A DNA stretch of 6,053 nucleotides from Acidimicrobiia bacterium (GCA_013694495.1 JACDCH010000528.1:1-6053), one strand, 5' to 3'; shown: positions 1-5,680, counted from the stretch's first letter. The notes: a model not told the origin generated them from the sequence alone. Program-made: numbers and translations.

Positions 1-1227
1 GCCCGGCTCGTGGCCCACGCCGCCGCCCGCTCGCCGTACTACGGCCGGGTGCTGCGCGGGCTCGAGGGCGCGGCGCTGGCCGACCTGCCCGTCCTGACCA
101 AGGACAACCTCGTCGAGCGGTTCGACGAGCTGACCATCGACCGTTCCCTCCATCGGACCGAAATCGAGACCTTTCTGCAGTCGGCCCCGGCGAAGGCCCG
201 CTACCGCGGGCGCTACCGCGTCGCCGCGTCGAGCGGCAGCAGCGGTCGGCCGGGCATCGTCGTGTTCGACGCCGCGGAGTGGGCGGGGCTCCTGGCCGCC
301 TCGGTCGCGTCGCGAGCGCTGGCCGGGAGCCCGAGCGGCCGGTCGGCCAAGGTCGGCTCGCCCTCCCCGTGGCACCTTTCGGCCCAGCTCGGCGCCACCC
401 TCGAGGACCCTCGGCGCCCGGCGCTGCGGCTCCCGGTCACCACCGCCCTCCCCGAGCTCCTCGCCGCCCTCGACCGGTTCGGACCCGCAGTCCTGACCGC
501 GTACCCGTCGGTCCTGGGGATGCTGGCCGAGGCGCAACGGGCCGGGCAGCTGCACCTCGCGCTCACCCACGTGTTCGGCGGGGGCGAGGTGCTGACCGCC
601 GCGACCCGGCGGCGCGTGTCGGAGGTGTGGGGCGCTGCGGTGTTCGACCAGTACGTCACCACCGAGGCCGGCGCCATCGCCGGCGGGTGCCCGGCTGAGG
701 ACGGCATGCACGTGATCGACGACCACGTGATCGTGGAGGTCGTCGACGAGCGCCGGCGCCCGGCGCCGGCCGGCACGTTCGGCGCGGCCGTGCTCGTCAC
801 CGTGCTCTCGAGCCGGACGCTGCCGCTGATCCGCTACGAGCTCGCCGACCACCTGCGGCTGGCGCTCGATCCGTGCGCCTGCGGCCGCCCCGGACCCCGC
901 ATCGCCGCCATCGCCGGGCGGGAGCGCGAGGTTCTGCGCCTGGCGGGACCGGGTGGCCCGGTCGCCGTGCACCCGGCCGTGCTCACCTCCGTTCTCGACG
1001 TCGCGCCCGTCGCCGGATGGCAGGTCCACCAGCAGGGGCCGCGACTACGGGTGCTGGTGGTGGGCCCCGCCGCCGGGTTCGCCGCCGACGACCTCGGCCG
1101 CGCCGTTCTGGCGGCGCTAACGGAGATGGGGGTGACCGAGGTGGACGTCGACGTCGAGGTGGTCGACATCGTGCCCCGGCGCGCCGGCGGGAAAGCGGCG
1201 CGGTTCGTCGTCGACGGCCCGACGTGA
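1..1227 (+). CDS. PaaK/CapK-family adenylate-forming enzyme (phenylacetate-CoA ligase-like), 5'-truncated
   Basis: This is probably an acyl-adenylating enzyme of the phenylacetate-CoA ligase / coenzyme F390 synthetase / CapK group, which activates a carboxylate with ATP, usually to make a CoA thioester; the substrate cannot be read from the sequence. Numbering from the GTG at 10, the glycine/serine-rich ATP loop SSGSSGRPG is at 74-82, the GGGE segment at 190-193, YVTTE at 215-219, RYELAD at 275-280, the CACGRPGPR signature at 289-297 followed by GRERE, and a C-terminal GGK with K395 as candidate catalytic lysine. The frame is open to base 1 (codons for A-R-L precede the GTG), and homologues have more residues before the SPYY segment, so the true start is probably upstream. 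It ends at TGA 1225-1227, 73 bp before the regulator gene, with no strong terminator between. The family call is solid; the substrate is unknown. Confidence 0.85.
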   Translation, partial: ARLVAHAAARSPYYGRVLRGLEGAALADLPVLTKDNLVERFDELTIDRSLHRTEIETFLQSAPAKARYRGRYRVAASSGSSGRPGIVVFDAAEWAGLLAASVASRALAGSPSGRSAKVGSPSPWHLSAQLGATLEDPRRPALRLPVTTALPELLAALDRFGPAVLTAYPSVLGMLAEAQRAGQLHLALTHVFGGGEVLTAATRRRVSEVWGAAVFDQYVTTEAGAIAGGCPAEDGMHVIDDHVIVEVVDERRRPAPAGTFGAAVLVTVLSSRTLPLIRYELADHLRLALDPCACGRPGPRIAAIAGREREVLRLAGPGGPVAVHPAVLTSVLDVAPVAGWQVHQQGPRLRVLVVGPAAGFAADDLGRAVLAALTEMGVTEVDVDVEVVDIVPRRAGGKAARFVVDGPT

Positions 1228-1260
1228 GCGCGACACGGGCCACCCGGACCCACGGCCGGC

Positions 1261-1278
1261 TCACGGCTGGTTCACAGC
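1261..1278 (+). promoter_or_regulatory. PhoP-type tandem direct-repeat operator upstream of the response regulator
   Basis: TCACGGC (1261-1267), a 4-base spacer TGGT, then TCACAGC (1272-1278). The two 7-mers match at 6 of 7 positions and repeat on an 11-bp period, so both lie on one face of the helix, as expected for a dimer of an OmpR/PhoB-family regulator binding head to tail. From established knowledge, mycobacterial PhoP recognises two 7-bp direct repeats close to TCACAGC with a 4-bp spacer. The site ends 22 bp before the start codon of a PhoP-like regulator, so autoregulation is the natural inference. Confidence 0.7.
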
Positions 1279-1287
1279 TTCGGGTGG

Positions 1288-1293
1288 CAGTCT
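1288..1293 (+). promoter_or_regulatory. Candidate -10 hexamer (CAGTCT) of the regulator promoter
   Basis: CAGTCT fits the actinobacterial -10 pattern TANNNT except at the first base. It starts 16 bases after the start of the second operator half-site. The candidate -10 downstream at 3445-3450 has the same offset. A start site about 7 bases past the hexamer would fall at or next to the GTG at 1301, giving a leaderless transcript, which agrees with the absence of a Shine-Dalgarno. This is inference from pattern only. Confidence 0.35.
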
Positions 1294-1300
1294 CGGGTCC

Positions 1301-1984
1301 GTGCCCGGTGAGACCCTCCTGCTCGTGGACGACGAGGACAACCTGCGGACGATGCTGCAGGCGGCGTTGCGCCACAGCGGCTTCGACGTCCACCCGGCGG
1401 CCACCGGCCGCGAGGCGCTCGACGCCGTCGACGTGGTGAAGCCCGACCTCATCGTCCTCGACGTGATGCTGCCCGACATCGACGGCTTCGAGGTGTGCAA
1501 CCGCCTGCGCCGCAACGGCACGAAAACTCCCGTGCTGTTCCTCACGGCCCGCGACGCCACGGAGGACAAGGTGCGGGGGCTCACGCTCGGCGGCGACGAC
1601 TACCTCGTGAAGCCGTTCAGCTTGGAGGAGCTCGTGGCCCGCATCGAGGCCGTGCTGCGCCGGGCCGGCCTGGCCCGCAGCGAGTCGGTCCTGTCCTGCG
1701 CCGACCTCGAGCTCGACGACGACGCCCACCGGGTCACCCGGGCCGGCGCCGAGGTGGCGCTGTCGCCCACCGAGTTCAACCTGCTCCGCTACATGCTGGC
1801 CAACACGGGGCGCGTGCTGTCGAAGGCGCAGATCCTCGACCACGTGTGGAACTACGACTTCGGGGGCGACGGCGGCGTGGTCGAGACCTACATCGGCTAC
1901 CTGCGCCGGAAGCTGGACACCGTCGAGCCCCGCCTCATCCACACGGTGCGGGGCGTCGGCTACACCCTCCGCGTGCCGCGGTGA
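1301..1984 (+). CDS. PhoP-like OmpR/PhoB-family response regulator
   Basis: A DNA-binding response regulator of 227 residues, the usual length for the OmpR/PhoB class. The receiver domain (about 5-120) has the acidic pair D10/D11, phospho-acceptor D54 in LDVMLPD, T82 in FLTARD, and K104 in VKPFSLEE. The winged-helix DNA-binding domain (about 130-226) contains LSPTEFNLLRY, a recognition-helix region GGVVETYIGYLRRK, and the closing HTVRGVGYTLR hairpin. From memory, the LTLGGDDY, KPFSLEE, ILDHVW, YDFGGD and YLRRK segments are near-identical to Mycobacterium tuberculosis PhoP, closer than to MtrA or PhoB in general. The start is GTG; no Shine-Dalgarno precedes it and no better in-frame start lies upstream, so translation may be leaderless. 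The kinase gene follows after 13 bp, which makes them an operon. All key phosphorylation residues are intact, so it should be active. It is probably autoregulated through the tandem repeat at 1261-1278. Confidence 0.95.
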   Translation: MPGETLLLVDDEDNLRTMLQAALRHSGFDVHPAATGREALDAVDVVKPDLIVLDVMLPDIDGFEVCNRLRRNGTKTPVLFLTARDATEDKVRGLTLGGDDYLVKPFSLEELVARIEAVLRRAGLARSESVLSCADLELDDDAHRVTRAGAEVALSPTEFNLLRYMLANTGRVLSKAQILDHVWNYDFGGDGGVVETYIGYLRRKLDTVEPRLIHTVRGVGYTLRVPR

Positions 1985-1997
1985 GCCGGGCGCTGCG

Positions 1998-3404
1998 GTG
2001 ACGCTGCGGGGCCGGGTGCTGGCCGGGATCGCGGCGATCGCCGTGTTCCTCGTGCTCGCCGCAGTCCTCGTGACGAGCGGGACCGAGCGCCACCTGATCG
2101 ACCAGGTAGACGCCCAGCTGCGGGCCGTGAACGCCCGCGACCTGTTCGGGGGTGGGGGGCCAGGGGGCCCGCACCCCCCCGACCGCGGGCGGCCGAGCTT
2201 CAGCGAGCTGTACGTCGCCGTCGTGCGGCCCGACGGCGTCGTCGCCGCGTTCCAGGAGCCCGACTTCGCCGGTGCCGGCACGCCGCTGCCGGTCGTCGAC
2301 GCCGAGCACGTGCTCGCCGTGGACGAGGGTCGGCCGTTCACGCTCGGCAGCGAGGCGGCCGGGTTCCGCTACCGGGCCATGACCCACCGGACGCTGCGCG
2401 ACGGCGTGAGCATCGTCGCCCTGCCGCTGGCCGACACCGACGCCGCCGTGCGCCGCCTCGTCGCGGTCGAGGTCGGCGTCACGCTGGCCGCCCTCGCCGT
2501 GCTCGCCCTCGTCGCGTGGTGGGTCGTGCGCCTCGGCGTGCGGCCCATCAAGCAGATGACCGAGACGGCTTCGGCGATCGCCGCCGGCGACCTGTCACAC
2601 CGGGTCCCCGACGTCGCGCCGGGCACCGAAGCGGGCGAGCTCGGCGTGGCCCTCAACCAGATGCTCGGCCGCATCGAGACCGCGTTCGACGAGCGCACCC
2701 GCGCCGACGAGCGGCTGCGTCGGTTCGTGGCCGACGCCTCCCACGAGCTGCGCACGCCGGTGACCACGATCCGGGGCTACGCGGAGCTGTACCGTGCCGG
2801 CGGCCTCGCCGACGACGGCGAGCTGTCCGAGGCGATGCGGCGCACCGAGCAGGAGGCGGTCCGCATGGGCTCGCTCGTCGACGACCTGCTGCAGCTGGCC
2901 CGCCTCGACCAAGGCCGGCCCCTGGAGCGGCACCCCGTCGACCTCCGGGCCGTGGTCGACGACGCGGCGCGCGATGCCCGGGCGACGGATCCGGCCCGAG
3001 AGGTGCGGGTGGCCCCGGGTTCGGGCGAGGGCCCCGTCGTCGTCGAGGGCGACGAGGCCCGCCTCCGCCAGGTCGTGGCCAACGTCGTGGGCAACGCGCT
3101 CGTCCACACCCCGAGCGCGGCCGCCATCGAGCTCGGCGCCGGCGTGGACGGTGGGACGGCCTGGCTCGAGGTGACGGACCGGGGCCAGGGCATGGCCCCG
3201 GACGTGGCGGTCCGGGCCTTCGAGCGCTTCTACCGGGCCGACCCGAGCCGGTCCCGGCACCGGGGCGGCACGGGCCTCGGGCTGTCGATCGTCGAGGCCA
3301 CGGTGGCGGCCCACGGTGGTCGCGTCACGCTGGCGAGCACACCGGGCGAGGGCACGATCGTGCGGATCGAGCTGCCCTCGGCCGGCGCCGCAACTCCCGC
3401 CTGA
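1998..3404 (+). CDS. Membrane sensor histidine kinase, partner of the PhoP-like regulator
   Basis: A transmembrane histidine kinase of 468 residues that phosphorylates the upstream regulator in response to an envelope or external signal. In order: a short cytoplasmic N terminus, transmembrane helix 1 (about 7-26), an extracytoplasmic sensor of about 125 residues, transmembrane helix 2 (about 155-177, ending LVAWWVV), a HAMP linker starting at RPIKQM (about 182-232), and HisKA with FVADASHELRTP where H249 is the phospho-acceptor. The HATPase domain follows, with N box ANVVGNALVH (361-370), G1 DRGQGM (394-399), F box FERFYR (408-413) and G2 GGTGLGLS (423-430). All catalytic motifs are present. 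The sensor holds an odd Gly/Pro/His run (about 51-61) encoded by G- and C-tracts. The GTG start is 13 bp after the regulator stop with only a weak ribosome site, suggesting coupling. The architecture resembles mycobacterial PhoR-type kinases; the ligand is unknown. Confidence 0.95.
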   Translation: MTLRGRVLAGIAAIAVFLVLAAVLVTSGTERHLIDQVDAQLRAVNARDLFGGGGPGGPHPPDRGRPSFSELYVAVVRPDGVVAAFQEPDFAGAGTPLPVVDAEHVLAVDEGRPFTLGSEAAGFRYRAMTHRTLRDGVSIVALPLADTDAAVRRLVAVEVGVTLAALAVLALVAWWVVRLGVRPIKQMTETASAIAAGDLSHRVPDVAPGTEAGELGVALNQMLGRIETAFDERTRADERLRRFVADASHELRTPVTTIRGYAELYRAGGLADDGELSEAMRRTEQEAVRMGSLVDDLLQLARLDQGRPLERHPVDLRAVVDDAARDARATDPAREVRVAPGSGEGPVVVEGDEARLRQVVANVVGNALVHTPSAAAIELGAGVDGGTAWLEVTDRGQGMAPDVAVRAFERFYRADPSRSRHRGGTGLGLSIVEATVAAHGGRVTLASTPGEGTIVRIELPSAGAATPA

Positions 3405-3417
3405 ATCAGCGGGTGGC

Positions 3418-3435
3418 TCACAGCCGGCTCTGAGC
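3418..3435 (+). promoter_or_regulatory. Second PhoP-type tandem-repeat operator, upstream of the secreted protein
   Basis: TCACAGC (3418-3424), spacer CGGC, then TCTGAGC (3429-3435). The first half-site is identical to the better half-site at 1272-1278; the second matches at 5 of 7. The 4-base spacer and 11-bp period are the same as at 1261-1278, and both sites continue with AGCTTCG across the end of the second half. It starts 13 bp after the kinase stop codon and ends 61 bp before the secreted-protein start. This implies a separate promoter controlled by the neighbouring regulator. The binding itself is inferred. Confidence 0.65.
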
Positions 3436-3444
3436 TTCGAGGTT

Positions 3445-3450
3445 CATCGT
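3445..3450 (+). promoter_or_regulatory. Candidate -10 hexamer (CATCGT) of the secreted-protein promoter
   Basis: CATCGT sits 16 bases after the start of the second half-site, exactly the offset of CAGTCT at the regulator promoter. Both read CANNNT, one base off the actinobacterial TANNNT. A transcript starting near 3457 would have a leader of about 40 bases carrying the Shine-Dalgarno at 3482-3487. A weak -10 next to an activator box is typical of activated promoters, but this is pattern inference. Confidence 0.35.
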
Positions 3451-3481
3451 GGCCCCCGCACCAACCGCACCCCACGCTCCC

Positions 3482-3487
3482 AGGAGG
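3482..3487 (+). promoter_or_regulatory. Shine-Dalgarno (AGGAGG) that fixes the secreted-protein start
   Basis: A consensus AGGAGG with 9 bases to ATG 3497. It decides the start: the longer in-frame GTG at 3449 would place the Shine-Dalgarno inside the gene and push the signal peptide 16 residues inward. Confidence 0.85.
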
Positions 3488-3496
3488 ACATCCCCC

Positions 3497-4216
3497 ATGC
3501 CCATGACCCGCAAGCTCGCCGGCGCTCTCGCCTTCAGCGCCGCCCTCGCCGCCGGCGGCGTCGCCGGCGCCCTGCTCGGCACGCCGAGCATCTCCGGCGC
3601 CCAGGAAACACCGACGACCGATGCCCCGACCACCGACTCGGAGACCCCGGCCCCGTCACCCGACGGCCGGCCCGATGGCCACCGGGGCCCGGGCCGGTTC
3701 CTGCACCCGTCGCTCGAGGTGGTGGCGGCCCAGTCCGGCATCACCGTGGAGGAGCTCCGCACGGAGCTGGCCGACGGCAGCACGATCGCCGAGCTCGCCG
3801 CCGATCGGGGCCTCGACCTCGACGGGATCATCGCCGCCGTCGTCGCCGATGCGACCAGCCGCATCGACGAAGCGGTGGCCGCCGGCGACCTCGAGGCCGA
3901 ACGGGCCGAGGAGATCAAGGCCGACCTCACCGAGCACGTGACCGCGTTCGTGAACGGCGAGAGGCGCGGGCCCGGCGGACCCGGCGGCCACGGCCCCGGT
4001 GGTCACGGCTTCGGCCGCGGGCACCAGCTCGACGCGGCGGCGACCGCGATCGGCATCACCGCTGACGAGCTCCGCACCGAGCTCGAGGGGGGCGCCACGG
4101 TGGCCGAGGTGGCCGCCGCCCACGGCGTCGAGGTGCAGACGGTGATCGACGCGATGGTCACCGAGGCGACCGAGAACCTCACCGAGCGGATCACCGCCTT
4201 CGTCAACGGCGAGTAG
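3497..4216 (+). CDS. Secreted protein with a duplicated helical module and Gly/His-rich linker
   Basis: A 239-residue exported protein of no recognised function. Residues 1-35 form a Sec-type signal peptide: MTRK basic end, an Ala/Gly/Leu core, and likely cleavage after SGA35. A Thr/Pro/Asp-rich linker (36-70) follows. Module A (73-155) has the pattern GIT.EELRTEL..G.TIAELA, then helices ending VTAFVNGE. A Gly/Pro/His-rich linker (156-177) includes H165, H170 and H176. Module B (178-239) repeats module A, with 23 of 48 residues identical over the first part and ITAFVNGE at the end, but lacks about 21 residues in the middle of A. There are no cysteines and no membrane anchor after the signal. 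The GIT..EL...L..G.S(L/I)AE(L/I)A pattern occurs in small secreted bacterial proteins (YckD/DUF2680-like is a possible relation, from memory). It follows the kinase by 92 bp behind its own operator-like repeat, so it is probably an output or accessory sensor of the two-component system. Confidence 0.85.
   Translation: MPMTRKLAGALAFSAALAAGGVAGALLGTPSISGAQETPTTDAPTTDSETPAPSPDGRPDGHRGPGRFLHPSLEVVAAQSGITVEELRTELADGSTIAELAADRGLDLDGIIAAVVADATSRIDEAVAAGDLEAERAEEIKADLTEHVTAFVNGERRGPGGPGGHGPGGHGFGRGHQLDAAATAIGITADELRTELEGGATVAEVAAAHGVEVQTVIDAMVTEATENLTERITAFVNGE
3713..4213 (+). repeat. Intragenic duplication: modules A (3713-3961) and B (4028-4213)
   Basis: Two copies of one protein module within the secreted protein, separated by a Gly/His linker (3962-4027). 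The aligned start (L73 vs L178) gives 23 identical residues out of 48 with no gap, and both copies end TAFVNGE. Copy B has lost, or copy A has gained, about 21 residues corresponding to the AVAAGDLEAERAEE region. The divergence suggests an old duplication and not a recent copying event. Confidence 0.8.
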
Positions 4217-4227
4217 CCCCCCGAATC

Positions 4228-4268
4228 GGGTGTCGTCCGGCGGCCCAAGCGGCGGCGGGACGACACCC
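4228..4268. terminator. Perfect 11-bp stem hairpin between convergent genes, probable bidirectional terminator
   Basis: GGGTGTCGTCC (4228-4238) is the exact reverse complement of GGACGACACCC (4258-4268), with a 19-base loop. It lies 12 bp after the stop of the secreted-protein gene and 16 bp beyond the stop of the opposing small gene, the place for a shared terminator. There is no T-tract on either side, which is common for high-GC actinobacterial hairpins. Confidence 0.65.
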
Positions 4269-4284
4269 AGCTCGGCGTTTCGGG

Positions 4285-4437
4285 TCAGCCTTCGCCGGCG
4301 CGGTCTTCCTGGGCCGCGGCGGCCTTGCGCTCGTCCTTCTGGGCGTCGGTGACGTCCTCTCGCTCCTGGCCCGGCGTCTTGTCGTCCTCCAACGCCTCGG
4401 TGACGTTCTGCTTGGCCTGCGGTGTGCTGTCTGACAT
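4285..4437 (-). CDS. Small acidic, probably disordered 50-residue protein
   Basis: A short reading frame, ATG at 4437-4435 to TGA at 4287-4285, encoding 50 residues beginning MSDSTPQAKQ and ending DRAGEG. A clear Shine-Dalgarno (GAGGGGGAG on the minus strand, 4441-4449) precedes the ATG, and the codons show the G/C third-position bias of a real gene. I count 14 Asp/Glu against 7 Lys/Arg, many Ala and Gln, and no Cys, Trp, Tyr or Phe, so it should be soluble, acidic and largely unstructured or helical (EDVTDAQKDERKAAAAQED). No signal peptide or membrane segment. I do not recognise the family. It follows the thiolase gene on the same strand by 52 bp, but a palindrome separates them, so it may be a separate unit. 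Small charged stress or nucleoid-associated proteins look like this, but that is only a guess. Confidence 0.7.
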   Translation of the reverse strand: MSDSTPQAKQNVTEALEDDKTPGQEREDVTDAQKDERKAAAAQEDRAGEG

Positions 4438-4471
4438 CTGCTCCCCCTCGGGATCGGTGACGGCGGTCCGT

Positions 4472-4489
4472 TCCCCGTCCGGACGGGGA
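4472..4489. repeat. Perfect 18-bp palindrome between the thiolase and the small acidic gene
   Basis: TCCCCGTCC (4472-4480) is followed directly by its exact reverse complement GGACGGGGA (4481-4489). It abuts the thiolase stop codon (4492-4490) and lies 34 bp before the small-gene start. As RNA it could fold as a 7-bp stem with a CCGG loop and act as a factor-assisted or weak terminator of the thiolase operon. As DNA it has the two-fold symmetry of an operator for a homodimeric repressor (TetR- or GntR-like) acting on the small gene. There is no U-tract downstream on the minus strand. Confidence 0.6.
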
Positions 4490-5680
4490 TCAGTCGGTGC
4501 CGAAGATGCCGACGAAGCTCACCATCTCGCCGGGGTAGCCGCCGAGGTTGTGGGTGAGGGCGAGCGACCGGTCGCCGTAGGTGGAGATGCGCCGCTCCTC
4601 GGGAGCCTCGCCCCGGAGCTGGAGCCAGCACTCGAACAGCATGCGGAGGCCTGACGCGCCGACCGGGTGGCCGAACGACTTGAGGCCGCCGTCGGGGTTC
4701 ACGGGGAGGTCGCCGGCCAGCGCGAAGGAGCCGTCGAGCACTTCCTTCCAGGCTGCGCCCCGCTCGCAGAAGCCGAAGTCCTCCATGAGCACGAGCTCGG
4801 TGGGTGTGAAGCAGTCGTGCACCTCGGCCATCGCCAGCTCCCGGCGCGGATCAGTGATGCCGGCCTGCGCGTAGGCGTCGGCCGCGCTGGCCGCCACCTC
4901 GGGGAACGTCGTGTAGTCGTAGTCCGGGTCGCCCACGCCCGAGCCGTTGCCGGCGACGAACGAGAGCGCCTTCACCAGGAGCGGCGTGTCGGTGTAGCGG
5001 TGGGCGTCCTCGGCCCGCACGACGATGGCCGCCGCCGCGCCGTCGGCGACGCCGGCGCAGTCGAACACCGACAGGCCGCCGGCGACGGCCGGCATCCCGC
5101 AGATGCGCTCGACCGACATCTCCTTGCGGAACTGGGCCCGCTCGTTGCGGGCGCCGTTGAAGTGGTTCTTCGAGGCGATGGTGGCCAGCACCCGCTTGAG
5201 CTCGTCGGTCGGCACGCCGTAGCGGGCGGCGTAGGCCGGGGCGACCATGGAGAACATGGCGGCGGCGGTCAGGGTGCGCCCGGTGCCGTCGTTCGGGATC
5301 GGGAACGCGTTCAGCCCCTGGTAGCCCGAGTCCTTGACCTTCTCGACGCCCACCGCCATGGCTACGTCGTAGGCGCCGCTGGCGACGGCGTACGCCGCCT
5401 GGCGGAGGGCCTCCGAGCCCGTGGCGCAGTAGTTCTCGACGCGGGTGACGGGTTTGCCCTCGAGCTGGAGCGGGCGGGCGAGCGTGATGCCGCTCATGCC
5501 CGACTGCGCGGTGCCGAGCCAGTAGGCGTCGACGGCCGCCTTGTCGACGCCGGCCGACGCGAACGCCGCACCGGTGGCGTCGAGCAGCAGGTCGTCGAGG
5601 CCCTTGTCGAAGTGCTCGGCGAAGCGCGTGCACCCCATCCCGACGATGGCGACCCGGTCCTTGATCCCGTGCGAGCTCAT
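4490..5680 (-). CDS. SCP2-type thiolase (acetyl-CoA acyltransferase-like)
   Basis: A thiolase-superfamily enzyme of 396 residues, the usual length, which makes or cleaves a 3-ketoacyl-CoA. It has the N-terminal VAIVGMGCTRF strand-turn, the nucleophile C85 in NYCATGSEALR, H288 in EVHDCFTPTEL, H338 in GHPVGASG, and a C-terminal HNLGG segment (377-381) where classical degradative thiolases have a CxG motif. That pattern, together with the length, places it in the SCP2-thiolase / DUF35-associated group and not with FadA/AtoB. The ATG at 5680-5678 overlaps the upstream OB-fold gene's TGA by 4 bp (ATGA), and a strong Shine-Dalgarno (GGAGGGGGA, 5684-5692) lies within that gene. From established knowledge, such thiolases form complexes with DUF35 proteins and HMG-CoA-synthase-like enzymes or act in lipid and steroid side-chain metabolism. 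The substrate is undetermined. Confidence 0.92.
   Translation of the reverse strand: MSSHGIKDRVAIVGMGCTRFAEHFDKGLDDLLLDATGAAFASAGVDKAAVDAYWLGTAQSGMSGITLARPLQLEGKPVTRVENYCATGSEALRQAAYAVASGAYDVAMAVGVEKVKDSGYQGLNAFPIPNDGTGRTLTAAAMFSMVAPAYAARYGVPTDELKRVLATIASKNHFNGARNERAQFRKEMSVERICGMPAVAGGLSVFDCAGVADGAAAAIVVRAEDAHRYTDTPLLVKALSFVAGNGSGVGDPDYDYTTFPEVAASAADAYAQAGITDPRRELAMAEVHDCFTPTELVLMEDFGFCERGAAWKEVLDGSFALAGDLPVNPDGGLKSFGHPVGASGLRMLFECWLQLRGEAPEERRISTYGDRSLALTHNLGGYPGEMVSFVGIFGTD

Noticed and set aside
10..12. GTG at 10 as the true start of the ligase-like gene
   Set aside because: The frame stays open to base 1, and the family normally has further N-terminal residues before the SPYY segment, so the gene is treated as truncated by the window.
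1228..1260. Possible terminator stem after the ligase gene (short GGCC complementarity)
   Set aside because: Only 4-bp arms in very GC-rich DNA; not distinguishable from background.
983..2341. A 452-codon minus-strand frame opposite the ligase end, regulator and kinase
   Set aside because: It crosses three well-supported plus-strand genes and gives low-complexity Arg/Pro/Ser sequence; an artefact of codon bias.
2516..3433. A 305-codon plus-strand frame inside the kinase in another frame
   Set aside because: Composition is almost wholly Arg/Gly/Ala/Pro, and the overlapping kinase frame carries intact HisKA and HATPase motifs.
3449..3496. Upstream GTG at 3449 as the start of the secreted protein
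   Set aside because: It would overlap the candidate -10, has no Shine-Dalgarno, and adds 16 Pro/Ala-rich residues before a complete signal peptide. ATG 3497 has AGGAGG at proper distance.
4470..4474. GGAAC on the minus strand before the small gene, resembling an ECF sigma -35 element
   Set aside because: No matching -10 (GTT or CGTC type) lies 16-18 bases downstream; the five bases overlap the palindrome and could be chance.
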